Source: Legionella tucsonensis (GTDB taxonomy: Bacteria > Pseudomonadota > Gammaproteobacteria > Legionellales > Legionellaceae). Taken from it: 64,000 nt of DNA. Below the pieces are notes generated by a model that saw nothing but the letters and a program-made list of their open reading frames with translations, made no database searches and had not been told where the DNA came from. This document shows, piece after piece, positions 18,286 through 27,520 of the stretch. Numbering within the stretch: the first letter of the stretch is position 1; the number at the start of each line of letters is the position of its first letter. The DNA lies in NCBI RefSeq assembly GCF_001468035.1, contig NZ_LNZA01000008.1, positions 222,394 through 286,393 of the forward strand, in the 5' to 3' direction. A program made the translations under genes and the position numbers.

Positions 18286-19743
18286 ATGAAATTAGCGTCT
18301 AAACTGATGTTGTTGAATGTGCTTTATTTTACTGCGTTTTCTGCTACAGCACAGGATTTAACAACTTCAACTGATCCATCTCAATATTATCAAAACCAAC
18401 AAACAGAAAACACAAAAAAGCTGCTAAAGTATTTTGAAAATTTTGGTCAATACTTGGGTTTTCAAGTAAATAAAGCTCCTACAGAAGACAATAAAGATTA
18501 TTCAGTAACCTATAAACTCATTGATTTAACAACCTCTCAACTATCACAAGCTTATCAGTTTTATACCTTATTAGGCTCGATTCCCGTGAATACTTTTGCC
18601 AGTGGTCAGAGCCAACAAACTGGAACGACCACTGGTAATCCTTTGGCACAATTCCTGCCTACTGATAGTGCAAATACATCCCCCTATAATCCCAGCGCAA
18701 TGATCATTAATCCTCTGGCTAATCTTGCTTTTCCAAATTACGCGTCAACCTCAACCACTGGAGTGAGTGTGACTCCGTTGATAGATCAACAAACTTATCA
18801 AGAGGATCCAGTAAGCCAATCTGTATTAAATATTTTAGCGACCCCTGATTACTCATACTGCCTGGATCCTACTAGTAGTACACTAACCTTTACTCCTGGT
18901 TGCCAGTTGCTTTATAATACCTTGGTACCCCTGAAAGTTGTAGGGGAAATTCCCAGCGCAACTATGTTTTTTGACCCAACTTACCTTCAACAATTTTTAA
19001 ATCATCTTAATAGCAACGCATTAACCGGCCCCTTGATGTATTCAACGCAAGACCTTGGGACTAATCAGGAAAAAAACAAAGCAGCCAAAAATGGCCTAAA
19101 CGCACAAAATCAAGAGCAACTTGCAGCGAATTTTATTCGCTATGTTAGTGGTGGTGTAATTCCTATAGCATTACCTAAATGGAAAGATTATGACACGTTA
19201 TATACTCAAACCCTTGGTGATAGATCTTCCAGCACCCCAACAACAAAACAAATGCAAGCGCAGCAAACTCTTGCTAAATATCTTGCAAGCTTACGTGCCT
19301 ATGCGGCACAAAACTCTGTAGGAATAAGTAACCTATATTTTATCATGTCAAAAAGAATGCCTCAGACTGCTCCATCAGGCGGACAAACTGGAAGTACCTC
19401 TAGTGGTCCAACAAGCCAGGCTTTAACCGAATTTAATATGGCAACCTGGAGATTGTACAATACTACAAGTACTGGCGGTACAAGTGCTGCTACTGCCGCT
19501 GCCGCTAGCGGCACGGGCGGTACCGGCGAACCTGGAAACACCCCATGGATTAATAGCCTTAATAATGCACCGCCTGCTACAGTAGAAAAAGAAATTGCTA
19601 TATTACTTGCTGAGATTAATTATCAACTTTATTTAGATCGTCAAGTCCATGAACGCCTTCTCATGACGAACAGCATCTTGTTATTACAAAGTGTTCGTAC
19701 AGGTGCTCCATCTACTGATTTCACAGCAGGACAACAACCTTAA
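18286..19743 (+). CDS. icmX: Dot/Icm periplasmic/secreted protein IcmX
   Basis: IcmX is a periplasmic Dot/Icm accessory needed for pore formation; a processed form is released by L. pneumophila. The 485-residue protein has a signal peptide ending near ATAQD (residue 22). A low-complexity Thr/Ala/Gly stretch at about 395-420 makes it slightly longer than L. pneumophila IcmX (about 466). It follows icmW directly and is the last icm gene here. Confidence 0.95.
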   Translation: MKLASKLMLLNVLYFTAFSATAQDLTTSTDPSQYYQNQQTENTKKLLKYFENFGQYLGFQVNKAPTEDNKDYSVTYKLIDLTTSQLSQAYQFYTLLGSIPVNTFASGQSQQTGTTTGNPLAQFLPTDSANTSPYNPSAMIINPLANLAFPNYASTSTTGVSVTPLIDQQTYQEDPVSQSVLNILATPDYSYCLDPTSSTLTFTPGCQLLYNTLVPLKVVGEIPSATMFFDPTYLQQFLNHLNSNALTGPLMYSTQDLGTNQEKNKAAKNGLNAQNQEQLAANFIRYVSGGVIPIALPKWKDYDTLYTQTLGDRSSSTPTTKQMQAQQTLAKYLASLRAYAAQNSVGISNLYFIMSKRMPQTAPSGGQTGSTSSGPTSQALTEFNMATWRLYNTTSTGGTSAATAAAASGTGGTGEPGNTPWINSLNNAPPATVEKEIAILLAEINYQLYLDRQVHERLLMTNSILLLQSVRTGAPSTDFTAGQQP

Positions 19744-19752
19744 TTAAAATAT

Positions 19753-19776
19753 GGGGTGAAAAAAGCTTTTCACCCC
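19753..19776 (+). terminator. Hairpin after icmX
   Basis: GGGGTGAAAA pairs perfectly with TTTTCACCCC across the 4-nt loop AAGC, 10 bp after the icmX stop codon. There is no U-run after the stem, but its position and strength suggest it ends the icmWX transcript. Confidence 0.65.
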
Positions 19777-19970
19777 ACTGCAAATACCAAGCCCTTAAAA
19801 TACCTCACGCCATATTATGGATGCACTTAAACCACACTACAATTGATAAAAAGTCCTAACAAATTCTTTATCATGTGTTTAGAAAATGAAGTTTTAAAAT
19901 ATTTTCCAAACAGTGATGACATTTGAGTCAAAGTAATTTAAATTGACGCATTTAATGCACTAATTCCTCC

Positions 19971-22874
19971 ATGTCAAAAACTATTATCTTTCAAAAATCG
20001 CTCTTGGTCTCCGGCATTATGTGCTTTAATGGTTGTGGTAATACTCTACAAGGCCTTCTGCATACGTGTATCAATGATTGTATTGAAAAAAAGATTCTTC
20101 CTGCAGATGCACGACTTATCATAGATGCTGAACCCAGCGGGTTAGGTATTCATCGATTAACCATTTCTATTGAAAGTGAAAAAAATGATTTTATTCCTAT
20201 AAAAAATTTTGATTCCATTATCTTTGCCAAGATTAAAGAAGATATTATTTTTGAGATCATTGACGATCAAAATGAGAAAGAGAACAAACCAAATGACAAC
20301 AAAAATTGGATTAACATACTTGTTAACTTAATTAGTATGGGAGCTGTACTTGCTTTAACATTTGCATTTCCTCCCTCAATAGTTTTAACCATTGGCTTAA
20401 CAGCCCTTACTTTTTTTTCAACCGCATTTACATCTCGAGAGTACTTATTTGCTTTTTTTCGTAACTTTCGCACTAAAAATTTCGCAAATATGGCAACGAC
20501 CATTAGCTTAGGCTGGTTTTTATCTATGGCTCATACTCTTTTTCATGCGATGAGCATGCCTTTGGCAAGTAGTTTTTCTATGATTTTTATGAACTTTATG
20601 ATGCCAACAATGTTGATTACTTGTATCAATAGTATGGATGAGATTAAACGGGTTATTATTGAAAAATCTAAAAAAATTCAATTGAAAGGGATTAAAACAT
20701 TATTTCCTCAAATGTCAGAAACGTACCGTTGTCATCAACTAACTCAACTCGAACTAGAGCTTTTATCAGAAAAAATTAACCACCTACTTTCATCTAAGAA
20801 ACAAATCCTCTCAGAAACTGATTTACAACTCAAAAAAGAAGAAGATGTTGCACATCTATTATTTATTCAGGAATTATTAAATACCAAAGAAATAAGCGAA
20901 GAAAAAAGAAATCTTCTAAGAGAAGGAATGCTCATTGAAGTTAACGCTGGCGAGTGCTTTCCAGTGGATTGTATTTTAATTAAAGGCAACACAGTAATTG
21001 ATGCGTCTCTTCTGACCGGTGAACCGCACCAAACAAAACAATTATGGCAGCATATTCCCTCGGGCGCTATTAATCTTGGAAAAAAAGTTACTGTTTATGC
21101 TGAGAAAAACTCATATAATAGTACCGTTAATACCCTACTCTTTCGCTCAAACCGAGCTAAAGAATCACCAACTATCAAAGAAGAAGTTCCCAAATTTGCT
21201 TATCTTTATACGACACTTGTTATCATTGGTCTTTTGGCGGCTATTTTTACTCCAATCGGACTAGGGATAGCAACTATTCCTTTAGTAATACAAAACATCA
21301 TTGGCATTTTGTTTTCCGTATGTCCTTGCACTATTGCTATTGCTCATCAATTACCACAACTCATCAGCATCCATCATCGTAATCATAAAGGCATCCAATT
21401 ACGTGATGACAGTTTAATTACACCACAATCTGATGAAATCCATACCGTAGTTTTTGATAAAACAGGAACTTTAACCACAGGAAATTCCATTGTCGAATCT
21501 TCTGACATTCCTATCAATTCGTCATTATGGCAAAGAATCTATTTATTGGAAAAAACTTATGGTAAAGAACACCCTCTTGCTAAAGCAATTCAAAAATACT
21601 ATGAAGTTACTATTAATAATCCCCCTCTTTTTGATGAAATAAACGAATGCACGGTAGACCCTGAAAATCGGGGACTCTCAGCGCAAGTGCAAGGGCGAAT
21701 AATCCAAATTGGAAGCGTTGACTATTTAAGAGGCAGCGGTATTTCTCTTCCTGAACCTGAAAAATCAAAAATCGAACAAGGCTTTTCAGCAGTTTGTGTC
21801 GCAGAAGATGGTATCTATAAAGGAGTTATCTATGTGAAACATGAAGTAAGAAAAGGGATCATTGAGGCACTCACCCGGTTAAGAAGAGAAGGCAAAAAAA
21901 TTATCATGTTAACCGGAGATAACCTTTTATCTGCCAAAGGATTTAATAAACACATGGGCTCTATTTTTAATGAAGAAGATATTCATGCAGGGCAAACACC
22001 ACAAAATAAAGAGTCATTCTTAAGAAAAATAATGGGGACAGAAGAACACAGCCCTAAAGGAGTGTGGTTTGTAGGAGATGGCTTAAATGATGCACCTTGT
22101 TGTCGGCTGGTCTCTGAAAAAGGAGGGCTTAGCTGCGCAATGGACTCTAATGATAAATCAGCATTTTTTACAGACATTACCTTAAATGGTTCATTAGATT
22201 ATCTATTTGAACACAATAAATTAAATCACTCCTTACAGCAAAATATAACCCAAAACAAAGGCATACTCATTTATAGCACCATCGCCTTTCTTGCTTTTAT
22301 CATTAGTTTTTCTATAGCTGGAGTTGCCGTTTCTCCATTAATCCCAATGACTATTATGCTGTCAACAACACTTTTTGTTTTATTTAATTCTTATCGAACT
22401 CAACTCAATATTGACTCCGCTTTAGATAAAGAGATTTCTTGGCCTAAAAAACTATTAAGCTCCAATCTCTCAATTGGATTATTATTGACAGCAAGCACCC
22501 TACTCATCAGTAGTGTTTTAGTAGCAACCATTGCAACAGGGGGATTAGCCTTACCGATTTTAGCATTTACAGCTGGAACGGCTATAGGGTTTAGTAGCGC
22601 ATGCACTTTATCGGCGATTAGCCTGCTCGGTGTGTTCACTGGTATCCTATCAACTTCATTACTGTCTGAACAAAGTACCCAACCTGCAAGTGAAGACCAT
22701 TCAAGCAGCATTTCAATGGATGATTTTGGTTTGCCGGAGCCAGTTGATACAAAGGCCGCCTGGGAGAAAACGAATGATTTTTTCCTCAGTAGAACATATA
22801 AAAGTCAGGAAACACCACAACTGGGAAGTGAACCTATTTTGGATCAGGAGAGTTTTTCAAATTCTTGTTTATAG
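19971..22874 (+). CDS. P1B-type heavy-metal transporting ATPase
   Basis: This 967-residue P-type ATPase has the phosphorylation motif DKTGT (496-500), actuator TGE (349-351), hinge GDGLND (about 701-706) and the transmembrane metal motif CPC (451-453). These mark a P1B pump for soft metal ions, such as Cu+ or Zn2+. The N-terminal domain carries CFNGC (18-22) in an HMA-like fold rather than the usual CxxC. The first membrane block is degenerate in sequence. A hydrophilic tail of about 60 residues rich in Ser, Glu and Pro follows the last helices. It lies 227 bp after icmX as a single gene. The exact metal and direction are not readable. Confidence 0.85.
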   Translation: MSKTIIFQKSLLVSGIMCFNGCGNTLQGLLHTCINDCIEKKILPADARLIIDAEPSGLGIHRLTISIESEKNDFIPIKNFDSIIFAKIKEDIIFEIIDDQNEKENKPNDNKNWINILVNLISMGAVLALTFAFPPSIVLTIGLTALTFFSTAFTSREYLFAFFRNFRTKNFANMATTISLGWFLSMAHTLFHAMSMPLASSFSMIFMNFMMPTMLITCINSMDEIKRVIIEKSKKIQLKGIKTLFPQMSETYRCHQLTQLELELLSEKINHLLSSKKQILSETDLQLKKEEDVAHLLFIQELLNTKEISEEKRNLLREGMLIEVNAGECFPVDCILIKGNTVIDASLLTGEPHQTKQLWQHIPSGAINLGKKVTVYAEKNSYNSTVNTLLFRSNRAKESPTIKEEVPKFAYLYTTLVIIGLLAAIFTPIGLGIATIPLVIQNIIGILFSVCPCTIAIAHQLPQLISIHHRNHKGIQLRDDSLITPQSDEIHTVVFDKTGTLTTGNSIVESSDIPINSSLWQRIYLLEKTYGKEHPLAKAIQKYYEVTINNPPLFDEINECTVDPENRGLSAQVQGRIIQIGSVDYLRGSGISLPEPEKSKIEQGFSAVCVAEDGIYKGVIYVKHEVRKGIIEALTRLRREGKKIIMLTGDNLLSAKGFNKHMGSIFNEEDIHAGQTPQNKESFLRKIMGTEEHSPKGVWFVGDGLNDAPCCRLVSEKGGLSCAMDSNDKSAFFTDITLNGSLDYLFEHNKLNHSLQQNITQNKGILIYSTIAFLAFIISFSIAGVAVSPLIPMTIMLSTTLFVLFNSYRTQLNIDSALDKEISWPKKLLSSNLSIGLLLTASTLLISSVLVATIATGGLALPILAFTAGTAIGFSSACTLSAISLLGVFTGILSTSLLSEQSTQPASEDHSSSISMDDFGLPEPVDTKAAWEKTNDFFLSRTYKSQETPQLGSEPILDQESFSNSCL

Positions 22875-23001
22875 TAACAGGTCACGGGAGGCTGTTCATT
22901 ATTTGGATGTATTGTAGTCTGGGTGCAGTAGTTTAAAATCACTGTTCCCGAGCCGATTTTAAAAACCTTACGTTTTCCCAAACTTTATATTGCGCATCAT
23001 A

Positions 23002-23026
23002 TTGAGGTCACAAATTGTGATCTCAA
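23002..23026. promoter_or_regulatory. 25-bp palindrome, probable operator
   Basis: Arms TTGAGGTCACAA and TTGTGATCTCAA pair at 11 of 12 positions around a single central base. It lies about 90 bp upstream of the -35 box of the FAD protein gene. A dimeric regulator site is more likely than a terminator because no U-tract follows. TCACA and TGTGA halves face outward, unlike a CRP site. Confidence 0.5.
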
Positions 23027-23114
23027 GGCGACAAATGCAATTATCCGATGTTTCTCGCATTATAGCACCCCTTCTAAATCGTTTTATTTACATCCAATGA
23101 AAATTTAAAACTAT

Positions 23115-23143
23115 TTGATCACAAATAGAGCAAATGATAAAAT
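23115..23143 (+). promoter_or_regulatory. Sigma-70 type promoter for the FAD protein gene
   Basis: TTGATC (23115-23120) and TAAAAT (23138-23143) are separated by exactly 17 bp and lie 38 bp before the ATG at 23182. AAAGGG just before the start codon provides a ribosome-binding site. Confidence 0.5.
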
Positions 23144-23181
23144 ATAGGTTTTAAATATGAGATAACCTGAAAGGGTACTTA

Positions 23182-25179
23182 ATGAAAGAAGCAGATATAG
23201 TCATCGTTGGTGGTGGACCCATTGGTTATGCTCAGGCAATGGCATTTAAAAAATTAAATAAGGATTTAAAAGTAGTTGTTTTAGAAAAATATCCTGAATT
23301 TGAGCGCAAGCATACTCTGGTCATGCAGCCCAAGCAATTAGAAAAACTCATGATTGCTACAGGCGCCCAGAATGACCCTGATTTAAAAAAACTTCTTAAA
23401 ACCCTACGTAAAAAACCCCATATACGCACGAATCATATTCAAGAGCAATTTAAAAAAATAGCCGAAGCTGCCGGTGTAGAAACAGTTATCACCACAGTAG
23501 AAGAGAAAACTAAAGAAGGGATACCTGTACCTGAAAAAACTATTGATCAGTTAGTATTAGGCTATAAGCCAAAACTTATTGTAGGTGCTGATGGAACGCA
23601 TAGTGTAGTCAATGAAAAATTATTTCCCAAAGGAAATCACGAACACACTGAAGTCGATTTTGCAATGCAAATTCGTTATGAAATTGAAGGGAATGCAGAT
23701 ACAGAAAAATCATGGGAAAAGAGTGTTTCCTTTTATCAAAATCTGGCACGCCAAGGCTTAGTTGCGACACAACAAATAGGTAAGAAAGATCCTGAAACAG
23801 GAAAAACGCCAATCACAGTACAATTAATTATTCCTAAAGAAGATTATCTTCCTCTAAAACAGTTTACCGCTAAAAAAGCGATTAAACCCTTTGCAAACGA
23901 TACAGAAAAAGATGAACGAGAAAGATTCGCCAAGGTACCTCCACATCTTCGTAATTTTATTAGCAATCACATTGAATCCGTTCTTATGGGATCCGAGAAT
24001 GGCAAACTTGATAAGGACTCCATTCGCATTAGTGTGAATGAACTACCTGCTTCTAAAGCCAAGAAAGTAGTTACTGAATACAAAGGTGCAGACGACTCCC
24101 TGGAAGAACCGGTTCAAATCTCGTTAAATGGTGATGCCGCTTTAGGATTATCTTATTTTAAAGGATTTAATGCTGGCTTAGAGGCTTTAGCTAAATATGT
24201 TGAACTACTAAAACCAGCTCTTGTCGGTGACCTGGACAAAAAATTACTCAAAGAAAAGCTAGAGGACTATCAAAATTGGTTTTCACTTTTTGCAGATAAA
24301 AAAATCGATGAAGTGAAAGAATATAGTGCTCTAAAAATAAAACCTGCATTCAAGATAGTTAAATTCGTACGAAAAATGAAAGGTTTTTCACATTTCGAAC
24401 CTCCTGCTCAAAAAGAGCAAGCAATCCAATCTTATTTTCGTTTACTCACTAAAACACACCCCGGAGATAAAATTCGCTATGAACCCTATCCGCATCGAGC
24501 ATACAATCCGGACATTAAGTTAGGACAATTCGCTTATGTGCCCATTCGATATTCCCTGAAAAAAATGGGTAAACTCTTTATTGATTTTTTTAAACCATAC
24601 AAAGGGACATATCAACTGGCTAATGATTTTAAGCAGCCACTTGTGGGCACAGTAAATATTACCAGCGGACTGGTAAAAATTGTTACGGGTATAGTAAAGC
24701 CTTCCCGTTTTGCGGATGGGCTATTCACTCTAGCAAGGGGCTTATTAGAATTAGCCCTCTGGCCTTTAGCATGGACTTTGAAACCCCTTCTAAGAGGGCT
24801 CATCACTCTAATAGATAATAAGCCCCATTTAATAGAAAAAAACCATGGGATGGAAAAGCTGGCCGCTCGAGGAGAAGAGCTTTTACAAGAAGAAATAGAA
24901 GAGACATTTTCTTTTGTCAAAGCAAAATTATTGTTAGGCATTTGTCATGACCTACATCGTAAATTTGATAAAGCAAATCAACGTCATCAAAAAACGGGAC
25001 TTCATTCCGAAAAAGAAGAGGAAATTTATGCGACGCTTATTCCCAAAACCCAAGAAGAAGGGACCATCTCTTTTAAAGCAGCGCAACAATATATCGGACT
25101 CTTTGTTGGTAAGAAGCTTTCTGAAGAAAACCTATCCTCATCAAATGAAGAGGCTTCTGGTATTGATAATGTTTTTTAG
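23182..25179 (+). CDS. FAD-dependent monooxygenase-like protein with membrane-seeking C-terminal half
   Basis: Residues 1-340 look like a PheA/TfdB-type FAD hydroxylase: dinucleotide motif GGGPIG (10-15), GADGTHS (135-141), and an LNGDAALG segment (about 314-321) matching the second FAD contact. The rest (to 665) is atypical, with a run of hydrophobic helices at roughly 470-545 and a charged helical end. The last 20 residues are rich in Glu, Ser and Asn (SEENLSSSNEEAS), which resembles a Dot/Icm E-block. Neither substrate nor partner can be read. It is a single gene behind its own promoter, close to the dot/icm cluster. Confidence 0.72.
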   Translation: MKEADIVIVGGGPIGYAQAMAFKKLNKDLKVVVLEKYPEFERKHTLVMQPKQLEKLMIATGAQNDPDLKKLLKTLRKKPHIRTNHIQEQFKKIAEAAGVETVITTVEEKTKEGIPVPEKTIDQLVLGYKPKLIVGADGTHSVVNEKLFPKGNHEHTEVDFAMQIRYEIEGNADTEKSWEKSVSFYQNLARQGLVATQQIGKKDPETGKTPITVQLIIPKEDYLPLKQFTAKKAIKPFANDTEKDERERFAKVPPHLRNFISNHIESVLMGSENGKLDKDSIRISVNELPASKAKKVVTEYKGADDSLEEPVQISLNGDAALGLSYFKGFNAGLEALAKYVELLKPALVGDLDKKLLKEKLEDYQNWFSLFADKKIDEVKEYSALKIKPAFKIVKFVRKMKGFSHFEPPAQKEQAIQSYFRLLTKTHPGDKIRYEPYPHRAYNPDIKLGQFAYVPIRYSLKKMGKLFIDFFKPYKGTYQLANDFKQPLVGTVNITSGLVKIVTGIVKPSRFADGLFTLARGLLELALWPLAWTLKPLLRGLITLIDNKPHLIEKNHGMEKLAARGEELLQEEIEETFSFVKAKLLLGICHDLHRKFDKANQRHQKTGLHSEKEEEIYATLIPKTQEEGTISFKAAQQYIGLFVGKKLSEENLSSSNEEASGIDNVF

Positions 25180-25312
25180 ACAGATGTAGGCTGGGTCTGG
25201 AGAGATAGGCGCAAATTCAGACATTATTCCGCTCCTGGCATGAGATTTTCAATTTACCAAAAGAACTAAGTAAGATTCTTCTGGTAAAATAAATCTGGTT
25301 TTAAGGTATACA

Positions 25313-26353
25313 TCATATTAAATTCTCAGTGGAGTTATTTAAAATAATAGATAACTTTTCCATCACTTCATCAACAGAAATTAATTGCATAGGCTCGTCA
25401 CCATGAACATGCTCTCCCCAAACATCTTCAATACACTTGCTACCGAGAATTTTTTCTGCAGCTTCAGGATAATGGTTTACAACCAAATGTTGAAAAAGAT
25501 AAGGACCAGAAATAAGAGGGTTGGTCACCGCGTGTAAGGCAACAACTGGGGTGTTTACCGCAGTAGACATATGTGAAGGACCAGTATCCGGACAAAGAAC
25601 TACGGTTGCTTTGCTGATAAGTGCCAATAATTGCTTGGGTTTGGTTTTGCCTACAAGATTAATTGCAGTAGGAATCACTTGTGTAATTTGTTCTGCCAAG
25701 TGTTTATCAAAATCAATTGGCCCTCCGGTAATTATCACGTGTACATTCCATTTTTCTCGTGCTTTTTGCAAGACTTCAATATAACGGGCAACGGGCCAAC
25801 TACGCTCAGGTTTACTTGCCGCTGGATTAACTATCAAAATTGGACCTTGCTTTGGTAACTGTTGTTCTGCCCATTCATAATCTGCAGGAGAAATAGGTAA
25901 ATCCCAGCGAATAACACGTTCCTTTATTCCTAAGGCCTGAGCAAATTTCAAAAAACCATCCAAGGTATGCTCTAAACCCGGAGTAATTCGTTCATTAACA
26001 AATAAGCCATGGGCATCATTTGCTCGATGTTCATCGTAACCTATTTTTCTTTTTGCTTTGATCAGGGGGTAAAGTAAATTTGTTCTGAGGCTCGCTTGCG
26101 GCGCTAATAACACATCAAAGGTACGTCCTCTCATTTGTTTTTTAAAGCGCCAGTAGTCCACAATACTGTTCGGCTTATCAATTAAAATGAATTCTACTCC
26201 ATCCATCCCTTCTACCAAATCAAAAGCAGGCCTGGAAATAATCCAAGTCAACTTGGCTTGCGGTAAATTGGCTTGTAAGGTTCTAATGAGTGGAACAGCC
26301 ATTAGAACATCACCTAATGCAGATAAACGTACAATACAGATGGATTTAATCAT
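25313..26353 (-). CDS. Glycosyltransferase family 9 protein (LPS heptosyltransferase-like)
   Basis: The protein is a GT9 enzyme related to heptosyltransferases, which transfer ADP-heptose during LPS core synthesis at the inner face of the cytoplasmic membrane. It has the N-terminal LSALGDVLMAVPLIRTL and the C-terminal donor site CPDTGPSHMSTAVN followed by PVVALHAVTNP. The start is placed at MIKSICIVRL, giving 346 residues; its ATG overlaps the stop of the zinc-finger gene by 8 bp. The acceptor sugar is not known. Confidence 0.86.
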   Translation of the reverse strand: MIKSICIVRLSALGDVLMAVPLIRTLQANLPQAKLTWIISRPAFDLVEGMDGVEFILIDKPNSIVDYWRFKKQMRGRTFDVLLAPQASLRTNLLYPLIKAKRKIGYDEHRANDAHGLFVNERITPGLEHTLDGFLKFAQALGIKERVIRWDLPISPADYEWAEQQLPKQGPILIVNPAASKPERSWPVARYIEVLQKAREKWNVHVIITGGPIDFDKHLAEQITQVIPTAINLVGKTKPKQLLALISKATVVLCPDTGPSHMSTAVNTPVVALHAVTNPLISGPYLFQHLVVNHYPEAAEKILGSKCIEDVWGEHVHGDEPMQLISVDEVMEKLSIILNNSTENLI

Positions 26354-26543
26354 TCTGTAAAACAAATCGCGAACCACAATAAGGACACACTTCTACTCCG
26401 GTCTTTTCAATAGGTAAGTAAACCTTTGGGTGAGCATTCCATAACACCATATCCTTTGTCGGACAGCTCAGAGGTAATTCATTACGGTGTACTACATAAT
26501 TTTTTTTTGTACTCGCGGGTTCTTTCTTTTTGGCTTTTAACAT
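26346..26543 (-). CDS. Zinc-finger domain-containing protein (CHCC type)
   Basis: This 65-residue protein matches the small CHCC zinc-finger family, with Cys27, His38 and the C-terminal pair CPYCG as ligands. Homologous domains occur in NDUFS6-like proteins. The role in bacteria is not defined. It is translationally coupled with the glycosyltransferase and lies 16 bp downstream of miaA. Confidence 0.82.
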   Translation of the reverse strand: MLKAKKKEPASTKKNYVVHRNELPLSCPTKDMVLWNAHPKVYLPIEKTGVEVCPYCGSRFVLQND

Positions 26544-26559
26544 GATGTTCCTTTAAATC

Positions 26560-27498
26560 TTATTTAATAGGATTATCTAATATTTCCTCAATTTTCGCTA
26601 TAATCTCATCGCGAAAAGACCCATTTTGTGGATCATAATAAAAGGCATCTCCCCAATGCCTGAGCCAGGTTAATTGACGTTTCGCCAATTGACGGGTAGC
26701 AGCAATCCCTTTGTCACGCATTATAGGATAATCATAACCGCCTTGCAGATATTCGAGAGCTTGCCTATATCCTACACAGCGCATGGAGGGTAAGTTTATG
26801 GTTAAATGCCATTTTTGTTGTAGCTGTTTTACTTCTTCAATAAAACCTTCGGCTAACATATGATCAAAACGCTGTGCGATGCGTTCATGCAACCACGCTC
26901 TTTGCTCTGGAAAGAGAATAAAATTCACAAAATGATAATCTGGCTTTTCCTTATGCTGCTTAAGAAACGCAGACAGGGTTTTACCCGTCACATAATAAAC
27001 TTCTAATGCACGTTGAATTCGTTGTGCGTCATGAGCATGAATTCGTGCGGCAGATTCGGGATCAATTTGTATCAATTTTTGATGAAGAACAGGCCAACTC
27101 AATAAAGCTGCTTCATCTTCCAATTGCTGACGTATCACCGGATTCGCCTCAGGCAAAGCAGATAAGCCTTTTTGTAACGCATTAAAATACATCATCGTTC
27201 CCCCAACAAGCAAAGGGATTTTGCCTTTTTTGATGATTGCGTTACACAAAGATAAAGTGTCAGTACAAAATTGAGCAGCAGAATAGGACTCAACAGGATC
27301 CTTGATATCAATTAAGTGATGCGGCGCTATGTGCAGCTCCTGAGGAGTTGGCTTGGCAGTTCCTATATTCATATCACGATAAATCATTGCGGAATCAACG
27401 CTAATAATTTCAAAAGGATATCGTGCTATTAATTCACAAGCTAAAGCCGTTTTTCCTGAAGCAGTTGGTCCCATCAAACAAAAAATTAATTTAACCAT
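26560..27498 (-). CDS. miaA: tRNA dimethylallyltransferase MiaA
   Basis: MiaA adds a dimethylallyl group to N6 of A37 in tRNAs that read UNN codons. The 312-residue protein has P-loop GPTASGKTA, DSAMIYRDMNIGTAKP, and RxxRALEVY-type segment QRIQRALEVYYVTGK. It is last in the nnr-tsaE-amiC-mutL-miaA block; hfq and hflX, which follow in E. coli, are absent here. Confidence 0.97.
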   Translation of the reverse strand: MVKLIFCLMGPTASGKTALACELIARYPFEIISVDSAMIYRDMNIGTAKPTPQELHIAPHHLIDIKDPVESYSAAQFCTDTLSLCNAIIKKGKIPLLVGGTMMYFNALQKGLSALPEANPVIRQQLEDEAALLSWPVLHQKLIQIDPESAARIHAHDAQRIQRALEVYYVTGKTLSAFLKQHKEKPDYHFVNFILFPEQRAWLHERIAQRFDHMLAEGFIEEVKQLQQKWHLTINLPSMRCVGYRQALEYLQGGYDYPIMRDKGIAATRQLAKRQLTWLRHWGDAFYYDPQNGSFRDEIIAKIEEILDNPIK

Positions 27499-27520
27499 TC
27501 ATTATCTCAATTAAAAAACA

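Larger units (their letters stand above)
22875..23181. other. Intergenic region between the P-type ATPase and the FAD protein
   Basis: No gene was found in these 307 bases. They hold a fragment of the GTAGCCTGGGTG repeat (GTAGTCTGGGTGCAG at 22914-22928), a 25-bp near-perfect palindrome at 23002-23026 and a credible promoter at 23115-23143 for the following gene. Confidence 0.6.
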
